Source: UBA9647 sp049522195
GTDB lineage: Bacteria; Bacteroidota; Ignavibacteria; UBA10030
Assembly: GCA_049522195.1 (NCBI GenBank)
Contig: JBEKOB010000089.1
Span: 1 to 16,130, forward strand
Direction: 5' to 3'
DNA length: 16,130 nucleotides
This document shows, piece by piece, positions 1-7,060 of the stretch. Made by a program: the position numbers and the translations under genes. Every line of letters starts with the position of its first letter. Within the stretch, counting starts at the first letter, position 1. Below the pieces are notes generated by a model. It was not told the origin of the DNA. It saw nothing but the letters and a program-made list of their open reading frames with translations, and ran no database searches.

Positions 1-173
1 ATCTTGACATCTTCCTTCTTCACACCGGGAAGTTCGACAATTGCAGCGTACTCGTTTTCATACTCCGCGATGTCCATCGCGGGAACGCTTACCCTCGATG
101 AAGCGTAATCTGTCTGAATGGTGTCCTCGAGGAGATCGTTGAACGTCTTCGGAAAATCAAACTGCAGCAACAT
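1..173 (-). CDS. Hsp20-family small heat-shock protein, N-terminal part (cut by window edge)
   Basis: The minus-strand reading frame opens at an ATG at 173 and runs open for 57 codons to the window edge, so only the N-terminus is visible. It begins MLLQFDFPKTFNDLLED. From about residue 32 it enters the start of an alpha-crystallin domain, with the phrase MDIAEYENEYAAIVELPGV followed by KKEDVK. That wording (ELPGV, then a charged K-E-D-V stretch) is typical of bacterial Hsp20 proteins, which are ATP-independent holdases that bind unfolding proteins in the cytoplasm. A purine-rich ribosome binding site (GAAAGGG) lies about 7 bases before the ATG. A sigma-54 promoter sits about 50 bases upstream of the start. 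The family call is fairly secure from the domain start, but the C-terminal IxI motif is outside the window. Confidence 0.85.
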   Translation of the reverse strand, partial: MLLQFDFPKTFNDLLEDTIQTDYASSRVSVPAMDIAEYENEYAAIVELPGVKKEDVK

Positions 174-224
174 GTTTTGTCCCTTTCTTTGGTTTTTGTT
201 CTTGCTTGCTCGTGACCCATGTTT

Positions 225-240
225 TGCAATCTGTGTGCCA
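225..240 (-). promoter_or_regulatory. Sigma-54 (-24/-12) promoter of the hsp20 gene
   Basis: On the minus strand the sequence reads TGGCACACAGATTGCA. This matches the sigma-54 consensus TGGCAC-N5-TTGC, with the invariant GG (238-239) and GC (226-227) exactly ten bases apart. The predicted start of transcription is near 214, which leaves a leader of about 40 bases before the hsp20 ATG at 173. Orientation and distance fit that gene. Promoters of this class need a sigma-54 activator ATPase bound upstream, which would lie at higher coordinates here. The match is seen directly; its use is inferred. Confidence 0.75.
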
Positions 241-388
241 CCCTCGTCTTAGATGATCAAACCTCTAATGCGCAGTGATTTCAGCGCTTTTCTGCAAATG
301 GCCTTGGTGGACGAGCCTGACGATACGACATTTTGGCAGAGTCGAATCTTCATATTTGTCACGTCATTCCGCTACTCTGACAGCATGA

Positions 389-403
389 CTGAAATATTTT
401 CAG
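389..403. promoter_or_regulatory. Perfect inverted repeat, possible activator or operator site
   Basis: CTGAAA and TTTCAG form a perfect 6-base inverted repeat around a 3-base centre (TAT). It lies about 150-180 bases upstream of the sigma-54 promoter at 225-240, a distance usual for sigma-54 activator sites. It is also about 110 bases before the peptidase start at 516, so it could serve either of the divergent genes or neither. A single half-site TTTCAG recurs at 279-284. Confidence 0.35.
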
Positions 404-425
404 GTCGATGCCCGTATCGCCCTTG

Positions 426-454
426 TTGATTATGAAGGGTGTTTTAGCTATTGT
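426..454 (+). promoter_or_regulatory. Weak sigma-70-like promoter candidate for the M28 peptidase gene
   Basis: TTGATT and TATTGT are 17 bases apart, each matching four of six consensus positions. The predicted start of transcription near 461 leaves about 55 bases before the ATG at 516, which would exclude a protein start at 408. The match is modest and could be chance. Confidence 0.3.
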
Positions 455-504
455 ATTTGCCGCGTTCGAACTCAACAGCATGTTCAAATCACACTACTCA
501 CTTC

Positions 505-510
505 TGAGGT
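505..510 (+). promoter_or_regulatory. Ribosome binding site that fixes the M28 peptidase start at 516
   Basis: TGAGGT lies 5 bases before the ATG at 516. No comparable purine-rich site precedes the in-frame ATG at 408. With the signal peptide that begins at 516, this decides the start. Confidence 0.6.
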
Positions 511-515
511 CTCCC

Positions 516-2087
516 ATGCGACGTCTTTTCCTCCTCCTCCTCATTCCTTGCGCATTGGTGCTCGCGCAGAATCCCCGAATCCCGAAGGAAGCACGCGTTG
601 GCTATCAATCGATCAACGCAAATGACCTGAGCGCCCGACTGCATTTTATCGCTTCACCTGACTTGGAGGGAAGGGAAACGACAACGAGAGGGCAGAAGGT
701 AGCGGCGCGATACATCGCGTCAGAGTTTCAACGTCTCGGCCTCAAACCAATTGGAGACAGCGGCTCGTACTTCCAGCGATTCAATGTGGAAGTGACGAAG
801 ATCAGCGACAAGTCGACGCTCGCCGTTACGACCAAGCAGGGCACATCCACCTTCACAATCGGCAGAGGCTTTTATGCAACTTCCGCGTTGGACGGTCCTG
901 TGACAGCTCCTGTCATCTTCGTAGGATATATGGACACGAAAGTCGACTCGATGCTGACCAAGGGAAAAATCGTGATGGTGCTTCCCGGAAGAAAACAAGA
1001 CGCGCGCGACACCTCCGTATCTCCCCGCACGCGTCTCATGCTCAACAGGCCATTTACAGGGAGCCTTGCAAGAATCGTCATTGCCGATGATTCCGGAGCG
1101 CTCTCATTCGAGAGACAATCCCCCAGATTTGAAGCAACGATGAAACGTGGAGCCATGGCTGTCGTCGGGGGCGAGGTGCGCGCCGGTCGATCTGGCTCTG
1201 GCTTTCCGCCCTTGATAAGCCCTGATATCGCTGCGGCCATCCTGAAGGAATCCGGCAAGACACTCAGCCAGTTGCGTCTTGCTGCATATCAAGATTCTTC
1301 ATTTCAACCGGTCGCGCTCAATCAGACAACGGTCACCATCAATATTGGAAACTCGAAAGAGCTGAAAACGACCGAGAATGTCCTTGGTTTCCTTGAAGGA
1401 TCCGATCCAAAACTGAAAAACGAGGTTGTCGCGTTCACCGGACACTATGACCACCTTGGGATTACACCCGAGGGGGTCATCTACCCGGGAGCGGATGATG
1501 ATGGTTCCGGAACAGTCACGGTGCTTCAATTGGCCCAGGCATTCACATCGAACCCGGTAAAACCCAAGCGAAGCATGTTGTTCATGACTGTCGTCGGCGA
1601 AGAAAAGGGCCTTTGGGGCTCCAGCTGGTATGTGAATCACCCCATCCTCCCTCTTGAGAAGACCGTTGCCGATCTGAACACCGATATGATTGGCCGGACG
1701 GACAACAAATACGACGAACTGAAGAGCAACAACTACGTCTATGTGATCGGATCCGACAAGATCAGCACGCAGCTTGACAGTATCCTGAAAGTGTCGAACA
1801 AGGAAACTGAAAACCTCGTTCTTGACTACACCTTCAACGATGACAAGGACCCCAATCAGTTTTATCGCCGCAGCGACCACTATAACTTCGCCAAGAACGG
1901 AGTCCCTATTGTATTCTTCTTCACGGGCGTACATGCCGATTACCATCGACCCACCGACACGGTGGACAAGATCCTATTCGACAGAATGGTGCGCATCATT
2001 CACGTTATCTATGAAACGGGCTGGAAGGTCGCGAACATGAAGGGCGGGCTTGTAAAGAATGTGGGTTCTTCCATGTTCGCCAAGTAA
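516..2087 (+). CDS. Secreted M28-family zinc metallopeptidase with PA-like insert
   Basis: The 523-residue product is an exported peptidase of the M28 family (two-zinc aminopeptidases and related carboxypeptidases). Numbering from the ATG at 516, residues 1-18 (MRR then a Leu-rich core ending VLA before QN) form a signal peptide. There is no lipobox cysteine in the right place. Residues about 120-255 look like a protease-associated domain. The catalytic domain follows, with the expected metal ligands: H310 in TGHYDHLG, bridging D328 in GADDDGSG, E362/E363 in VVGEEKG, D390 in NTDMIG and H477 in DYHRPTD. All ligands are present, so it should be active, probably in the periplasm or outside the cell trimming peptides. 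Its exact substrate cannot be read from the sequence. The gene lies only 5 bases before birA and may share its transcript, though the two functions are unrelated. The in-frame ATG at 408 is a less likely start. Confidence 0.88.
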   Translation: MRRLFLLLLIPCALVLAQNPRIPKEARVGYQSINANDLSARLHFIASPDLEGRETTTRGQKVAARYIASEFQRLGLKPIGDSGSYFQRFNVEVTKISDKSTLAVTTKQGTSTFTIGRGFYATSALDGPVTAPVIFVGYMDTKVDSMLTKGKIVMVLPGRKQDARDTSVSPRTRLMLNRPFTGSLARIVIADDSGALSFERQSPRFEATMKRGAMAVVGGEVRAGRSGSGFPPLISPDIAAAILKESGKTLSQLRLAAYQDSSFQPVALNQTTVTINIGNSKELKTTENVLGFLEGSDPKLKNEVVAFTGHYDHLGITPEGVIYPGADDDGSGTVTVLQLAQAFTSNPVKPKRSMLFMTVVGEEKGLWGSSWYVNHPILPLEKTVADLNTDMIGRTDNKYDELKSNNYVYVIGSDKISTQLDSILKVSNKETENLVLDYTFNDDKDPNQFYRRSDHYNFAKNGVPIVFFFTGVHADYHRPTDTVDKILFDRMVRIIHVIYETGWKVANMKGGLVKNVGSSMFAK

Positions 2088-2092
2088 CCAGG

Positions 2093-2869
2093 ATGTATTC
2101 TAAGGAAGAGCTGTCAGAAGGTTTGGCTACAAGGGTTGTGGGGAACAAGATCTTCGCGTTTGAGACGATCGACTCCACCAATGCCTGTGCGCGGACGCTT
2201 GGCGACGTCGACACTTCGGAAGGCGCCGTTGTCGTTGCCGATTTTCAGACAAATGGCCGCGGACGGCTGGGAAGGACGTGGATATCCGAGCCCGAATCCA
2301 ATCTCTTGTTCTCAGTATTGCTGAGACCCATGGTAAAGGTCGAGCTGGCCGGACTTCTGACGCTGTACGCGTCGGCGGCTGTTGCGCGGGCGATCGAGAA
2401 ATGTATCAGTGAACCGGTCGAGTGTAAATGGCCGAATGATCTGCTTCTGCATAAGAGGAAATTCTGCGGAATACTCCTTGAAAATTCGTTCCAGCAATCA
2501 GGCCTCGGATATGCTATTGTCGGAGTCGGCATCAACGTCAACCAACGGGCTCTTCCACCTGATATCGCCGGTAAGGCAACCTCGCTTGCCCGTGAAACGG
2601 GCAAAGAGTATGACCGGAAAACGATTTTCCAGGCTGTTCTCACGGAGTTGGATGTTCTTTACGAGTCTGCTCGTAAGGGGGATTTTGATCTCATCGTAGC
2701 GGATTGGACAAAGCGATGCCAGATGTTTGGAAAGAGCGTGACAGTGCAGCAACATGACCACATGATCGAAGGGACGGCGCTCCGGCTCAATCACGATGGA
2801 GGTCTGGTCATCTCCACAACCGCAGGCACACAAACCGTTTACGCCGGAGATGTCACGCTAGTATCGTGA
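2093..2869 (+). CDS. birA: Biotin--[acetyl-CoA-carboxylase] ligase, monofunctional type
   Basis: This 258-residue enzyme activates biotin with ATP to biotinyl-AMP and transfers it to a lysine of the biotin carrier protein of acetyl-CoA carboxylase and similar enzymes. The family signatures are in order: the DSTN segment (27-30), the GRGRLGR biotinyl-AMP loop (55-61), KWPNDLL (112-118), KFCGILLE (123-130), GVGINVN (144-150), and a small C-terminal SH3-like domain ending in AGDVTLV. The protein starts almost directly with the catalytic domain and lacks the N-terminal helix-turn-helix of E. coli BirA. It should therefore be an enzyme only, not a repressor of biotin genes. The start is 5 bases after the peptidase stop with only a short AGG before it, which suggests translational coupling. 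It sits next to coaX, as in many Bacteroidota and Firmicutes. Confidence 0.93.
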   Translation: MYSKEELSEGLATRVVGNKIFAFETIDSTNACARTLGDVDTSEGAVVVADFQTNGRGRLGRTWISEPESNLLFSVLLRPMVKVELAGLLTLYASAAVARAIEKCISEPVECKWPNDLLLHKRKFCGILLENSFQQSGLGYAIVGVGINVNQRALPPDIAGKATSLARETGKEYDRKTIFQAVLTELDVLYESARKGDFDLIVADWTKRCQMFGKSVTVQQHDHMIEGTALRLNHDGGLVISTTAGTQTVYAGDVTLVS

Positions 2870-2901
2870 GACCTCATTGACAACGTCTGAAGGACTGCAC
2901 A

Positions 2902-3696
2902 ATGCTTCTCGCAATAGACATCGGTAATACGCATACAGTATTTGGAATCTACCGGAGGTCCAAACTCATCGCGGATTGGCGCGTCACAAGCATGCTCCAG
3001 AGAACGGAGGATGAAGTCGGGACCCAGGTCAGCCTGTTCCTCAAAGAGAAGAAGATCTCTCTCAAGGATATCCAGGGAATTGGCATCTCGTCCGTTGTCC
3101 CGAATCTGACGGACATCTTCACCGTTATGGCGCGGAAGTACTTCAAAGTCGAACCACTGAACATCTCTTCCTCCCTCGACCTCGGAATAAAGATTCTGTA
3201 CGACGACCCAAATTCTGTCGGGGCTGATCGTCTCTGCAACGCGGTCGCTGGATTTGCGTCATTCGGAGGCCCACTGATCATCATCGACTTTGGGACCGCA
3301 ACCACGTACGATGTTGTGTCGGGCACGGGAGACTATCTCGGAGGCGTCATCGCTCCCGGCATCGAAACATCCGCGGTCGACCTTCACAGGCGTGCCGCGA
3401 AACTCCCAAAAATCGAGCTGCACTTTCCGAAAACGGTCATCGGGAAAGACACCGTTTCGAGCATGCAGGCCGGCATTCTCTACGGGGCAGTCGATGCGCT
3501 TGAAGGAATGGTGGAGAGAATTCAGGAAGAGATCCGGAAGCGAGAGGGAAAGCAAGCCCTCGTGATTGCCACCGGGGGATTCTCTCGATTGATGGCGAGC
3601 CGCTCGCGGTCAATCAGAGAGTGCGTCCCATCACTCGTTCTCGACGGCGTGCGCCTCATCCATGAAAGAGCGAACAAACGCAGGAGTCGAAGGTAG
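2902..3696 (+). CDS. coaX: Type III pantothenate kinase
   Basis: The 264-residue product phosphorylates pantothenate, the first step of coenzyme A synthesis. It belongs to the CoaX class of the ASKHA kinase fold, which is insensitive to CoA feedback and typically needs a monovalent cation such as potassium. Family motifs are clear: the N-terminal phosphate loop AIDIGNTHT (4-12), GADRL (107-111) with the catalytic aspartate D109, the second phosphate motif DFGTATTYD (129-137), GGVIAPGI (147-154), and ATGGFS (223-228) near the C-terminus. Length is normal for the family. A good ribosome binding site (GAAGGA, 2889-2894) stands 7 bases before the ATG. It follows birA by 32 bases and is the last gene of this rightward unit, ending about 70 bases before a strong hairpin. 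Confidence 0.95.
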   Translation: MLLAIDIGNTHTVFGIYRRSKLIADWRVTSMLQRTEDEVGTQVSLFLKEKKISLKDIQGIGISSVVPNLTDIFTVMARKYFKVEPLNISSSLDLGIKILYDDPNSVGADRLCNAVAGFASFGGPLIIIDFGTATTYDVVSGTGDYLGGVIAPGIETSAVDLHRRAAKLPKIELHFPKTVIGKDTVSSMQAGILYGAVDALEGMVERIQEEIRKREGKQALVIATGGFSRLMASRSRSIRECVPSLVLDGVRLIHERANKRRSRR

Positions 3697-3766
3697 CAAA
3701 AAGTAGCATCCTTCCTGCTATCCAGGCAGTGCAGAGAGACAAACCGATTCGCCCCACCGAAATGAA

Positions 3767-3800
3767 ACAGCCTCCTCCCAGTTTTCCGGGAGGAGGCTGT
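3767..3800. terminator. Bidirectional terminator hairpin between coaX and nuoN
   Basis: A perfect 13-base-pair GC-rich stem (ACAGCCTCCTCCC pairing with GGGAGGAGGCTGT) closes an 8-base loop. It lies about 70 bases after the coaX stop on the plus strand and 38 bases after the nuoN stop on the minus strand, so it can end both converging transcripts. The thymine tracts after it are short and broken on both strands (TTTCATTTC on the minus strand, GTGTTTAC on the plus strand). Stem strength is the main evidence. Confidence 0.85.
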
Positions 3801-3837
3801 GTGTTTACAAACCTACTCGATCAGAGCCAGATCGATC

Positions 3838-5337
3838 TCAGCGAATCCCTATCATCGTGACGGATGCGTTCGCAAGTTCGACGATCGGTGAATAGTACAA
3901 TCCAAACAAGAGCGTCGGGACAACAAGCAGGAGAACGAGCGCAATTTGCGGCGCGCTGAACGTCAATTGCTCCGCATTCCCCTCGGGGTCGCGCAGCAAG
4001 ATATTCCTCACAACACGGACGTAGTAGTACAGTGAGATGACGCTGTTGATCGCTCCGACCACCGCCAGCCACACCCATCTCGCATCGAGCAATGAGGCGA
4101 AGAGAAAAAGCTTTCCGATGAACCCCGCAGTGGGCGGCAGACCTGCCAGTGAGATGAAGAAGATCGCGAAGCACACGCTCATGAACGGCGCCCTGTAGCC
4201 AAGACCCTTGTACGAGTCGATGTCTTCACTCCCGGTCTTGTTTGCGACAAGCATCACGACATAGAAGGCACCGAGGTTCATAAACATGTAGACCACAAAA
4301 TAGATCAGAACGGCCGCTATTCCCTTGTCGCTCAGAACGGCGATTCCCATGAGCATGTATCCTGCGTGTGCAATGCTCGAGTAAGCAAGGAGCCGCTTGA
4401 GATTGTTCTGCCAGACCGCCACGAGGTTTCCGAGGGTCATCGTCAGGACAGAAAGTATCGCAATGATCTTATTCCATTCGAATTCCTGCAGAGTCGACCA
4501 GAATCCGGCTGGCAGCCCGTACGCATTTGAATCAATGAACGAGACCTTGAAGAACCGGATCAGGATCGCAAAACCAGCCGCTTTCGACGCAACGGAGAGG
4601 AAGGCCGTGATAGTGATGGGAGCACCTTCGTACACGTCCGGCGTCCAGAAGTGGAACGGGACCGCGGAGATCTTGTAACCCATGCCGGCAATGATCAGAA
4701 GCGTTGCCACGAGCAGGGCGATCGGATTGACAGTACCCGTGGAAAGGGCCCTGTTAATCGCAAAAATATCGGTTGCTCCGCCTGTGAGTCCGAAGATTAT
4801 CGAAATACCGTACAACATCAGGCCCGTCGAAAGAGCGCCATAGATGATGTATTTCAACGACGCCTCACTAGAATCAGGGGCTTCTTTTACATAACCGGAG
4901 AGGACGTATGAGCTCAGGCCCGTCAATTCGATTGACAAGACGATCATCAGCAGATTTGTAGCGCCAGCCATCAGGTACATTCCCAGCGTCATAGCGACCA
5001 ACAGCGAAGAGTACTCCGCGAGCCGCTTGATCGTGGACTGGACCTCCGAGGAATAGATGGAGAAAAGGAATATGATGACGGCACAGACACCGACCAACAG
5101 CTTGAAGAAGATCGCAAAGGGATCGACGGCAATCATCCCCGAGAAGATCGATTGCACGGTCCCCATCTCTTGTACTGTGAACCCGATGGAAACGAGGATG
5201 CCGAGCAATGCGACGATCAGCGAGTACCTGGGCCGCGAACGGAAGATAACACCGACGAGCAGTGCCAGGCAGAATGTGATAGTCAGGGTAGTTTCGGGAA
5301 GAAACTTTGCCAGACTCTGTAAGACTTGGTCTACCAT
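3838..5337 (-). CDS. nuoN: NADH-quinone oxidoreductase subunit N
   Basis: NuoN is one of three antiporter-like membrane subunits of complex I and is thought to move protons across the cytoplasmic membrane. The 499-residue protein is almost wholly hydrophobic, with about 14 membrane helices. It keeps the charged residues of the pumping channel: E137 in SIELTGLSSY, K222 in GYKISAVPFHFW, K252 in ASKAAGF and K409 in FIGKLFLF. I place the start at the ATG at 5337, giving MVDQVLQSLAKFLPE. A TTG in the same frame at 5373 would add 12 polar residues but has no ribosome binding site. The ATG also lacks a strong one. It is the last gene of the nuo operon, 54 bases after nuoM, with the shared terminator 38 bases beyond its stop. 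Confidence 0.95.
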   Translation of the reverse strand: MVDQVLQSLAKFLPETTLTITFCLALLVGVIFRSRPRYSLIVALLGILVSIGFTVQEMGTVQSIFSGMIAVDPFAIFFKLLVGVCAVIIFLFSIYSSEVQSTIKRLAEYSSLLVAMTLGMYLMAGATNLLMIVLSIELTGLSSYVLSGYVKEAPDSSEASLKYIIYGALSTGLMLYGISIIFGLTGGATDIFAINRALSTGTVNPIALLVATLLIIAGMGYKISAVPFHFWTPDVYEGAPITITAFLSVASKAAGFAILIRFFKVSFIDSNAYGLPAGFWSTLQEFEWNKIIAILSVLTMTLGNLVAVWQNNLKRLLAYSSIAHAGYMLMGIAVLSDKGIAAVLIYFVVYMFMNLGAFYVVMLVANKTGSEDIDSYKGLGYRAPFMSVCFAIFFISLAGLPPTAGFIGKLFLFASLLDARWVWLAVVGAINSVISLYYYVRVVRNILLRDPEGNAEQLTFSAPQIALVLLLVVPTLLFGLYYSPIVELANASVTMIGIR

Positions 5338-5391
5338 GATATTGTTTTCAGTAGTCGATTCAACACGTATCAACAGATCGATACAAATACA

Positions 5392-6990
5392 TCAACGAAC
5401 AAGAGCGACAGCGCTTCCCCCCTGTTTCACGAATTCGACCAGGTGGTTCAAGGATGAGGTCATCAGGTCGAGCATCAACGATGGATAAATACCCAGCACA
5501 AGCACGACGATTGCGAGCGGCACGAGCGTGAAAAGCTCCCTGCCGTTGATGTCGGGCAGCGAGGCCCATTTCTCATTTGGCTGACCCAGGAACACCCGTT
5601 GCAGGGTCCAGAGCATATAAGCCGCCGTCAAGATGATACCGAGCGTCGCGATAATCGTCACAGTGCGGAATGTCTGGAACGCACCGAGGAAGGAGAACGC
5701 TTCAGAGATGAAGCCGCTCAGGCCTGGCAGGCCCAGGGCAGCAAAAAATGCAACTGTCATAATGCCTGTGTACTTCGGCATGGTGATTGCGAGGCCGCCA
5801 AACGCGTCCAGGTCACGGGTATGGGCACGGTCGTAGATGACCCCCACAATCAAGAAGAGCATTGCGGTGATCGTGCCGTGGTTGAACATCTGGAACACAG
5901 CCCCCATCATCCCCTGCGTATTCATCGCGGACATTCCGAGGAGCACAATGCCCATATGGCTGATGCTGGAATAGGCGATGAGCTTCTTGAAATCCTGCTG
6001 GGCCATTGCGCAGAGAGCGCCATAGACAATATTGATCAGAGCGACGATCGCCAATGGAAAAGCGTAGTACATCGCAAGCTCTGGGAATATTGGAAAGCTG
6101 ATCCGCAGGAGGCCGTACGTTCCCATCTTCAGCAGAACGCCAGCAAGGATCACGCTGATGGCCGTCGGCGCTTCAACGTGCGCGTCGGGCAACCAGGTGT
6201 GGAACGGGAAGATAGGTACTTTGATTGCAAAACCGATGAACAGTGCGATATACGCGAGATGTCTCCAATACGTTCCCAATCCGGCGAGCAACGAACCGGT
6301 CTGGAAATTGGCCGGGTTCATCATCGCAAGCATATTGAAGGTGTAGATTCTCTCTCCCGTGGTGCCATCCGGCACCGTGACGCTGAAATACAAGGCGATC
6401 ACAGCAAGGAGCATCAACACGCTTCCAAGAAGTGTATACAGGAAGAACTTGATGGCCGCGTATTCACGACGCGGGCCACCCCATACGCCGATCAGGAAGT
6501 ACATCGGGAGAAGCATCACTTCCCAGAAAACGTAGAACAGGAAGAAATCGAGGGATACAAACACGCCCATCATCCCGGTATCCAGGAGCAGAAGCATCGC
6601 CATATAACCCTTCAGCGCCTTCGGAATGTTCCAGGAAGCGAACACTGCGACGAAGCTGATGAGAGCGGTCAGGATAACCATCGGGACACTTAGACCGTCG
6701 ACGCCAAGGAAATAATCCACATGTATCCTGCCAAACCACGGGACACCGCGGATATCGATCCACGAAGCCTTCTCGACAAGCTGCATCCCTGCCTGAGTGT
6801 TGATACCGGTGAGATTCCGGTCGAAATGGAAATAAATCATCACAGCAAACACGAGTTGCAGGAATGTCGCCGCCGCCGCTGTCCACTTCATGGCGCTCTG
6901 ATTCTCTTTCGGGATAAAGAGGACCAGGATCATGCCGACGATCGGGATGAACGTTATCCAACTCAGTACACCGAATCCCAGGAATTCCAT
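5392..6990 (-). CDS. nuoM: NADH-quinone oxidoreductase subunit M
   Basis: NuoM is the middle antiporter-like proton-pumping subunit of complex I. The 532-residue, 14-helix protein is of normal length. Conserved channel residues are in place: E157 in FWEVMLLPMYFLIG, K257 in AIKVPIFPFHTWLPDAHVEA, K288 in LLKMGTYG, and a glutamate (E430 in SGFISEAF) where NuoL and NuoN carry lysine. That glutamate marks it as an M rather than L or N subunit. A good ribosome binding site (GAAGGAG, 7001-7007) stands 10 bases before the ATG. It follows nuoL by 70 bases and precedes nuoN. A long open frame on the opposite strand (5599-6693) mirrors this gene and is not a gene. Confidence 0.96.
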   Translation of the reverse strand: MEFLGFGVLSWITFIPIVGMILVLFIPKENQSAMKWTAAAATFLQLVFAVMIYFHFDRNLTGINTQAGMQLVEKASWIDIRGVPWFGRIHVDYFLGVDGLSVPMVILTALISFVAVFASWNIPKALKGYMAMLLLLDTGMMGVFVSLDFFLFYVFWEVMLLPMYFLIGVWGGPRREYAAIKFFLYTLLGSVLMLLAVIALYFSVTVPDGTTGERIYTFNMLAMMNPANFQTGSLLAGLGTYWRHLAYIALFIGFAIKVPIFPFHTWLPDAHVEAPTAISVILAGVLLKMGTYGLLRISFPIFPELAMYYAFPLAIVALINIVYGALCAMAQQDFKKLIAYSSISHMGIVLLGMSAMNTQGMMGAVFQMFNHGTITAMLFLIVGVIYDRAHTRDLDAFGGLAITMPKYTGIMTVAFFAALGLPGLSGFISEAFSFLGAFQTFRTVTIIATLGIILTAAYMLWTLQRVFLGQPNEKWASLPDINGRELFTLVPLAIVVLVLGIYPSLMLDLMTSSLNHLVEFVKQGGSAVALVR

Positions 6991-7060
6991 TTGTAGTCTA
7001 CTCCTTCATGAAGTCAAGTCGAACGAAATCCGCGTTGCTGATCACCACCAAGCCTCCGGC

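Larger units (their letters stand above)
174..515. other. Divergent intergenic region between hsp20 and the M28 peptidase gene
   Basis: This 342-base stretch carries no convincing gene. It holds the sigma-54 promoter for hsp20 (225-240), the inverted repeat at 389-403, and a weak sigma-70-like promoter for the peptidase (426-454). The peptidase frame is open back to an ATG at 408. The extra 36 residues do not look like part of the protein, because a good signal peptide and ribosome binding site belong to the ATG at 516. I saw no CIRCE element (the HrcA operator found near many heat-shock genes). Confidence 0.6.

Noticed and set aside
408..515. Upstream in-frame start for the M28 peptidase, adding 36 residues
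   Set aside because: The extra part would bury the signal peptide inside the protein. The ATG at 516 has a good ribosome binding site and starts directly with the signal peptide.
5599..6693. A 364-codon open frame on the plus strand, antisense to nuoM
   Set aside because: It is the mirror of a well-identified membrane protein gene. Its product is a string of charged and His-rich residues, as expected from complementing hydrophobic codons. It has no recognisable domain.
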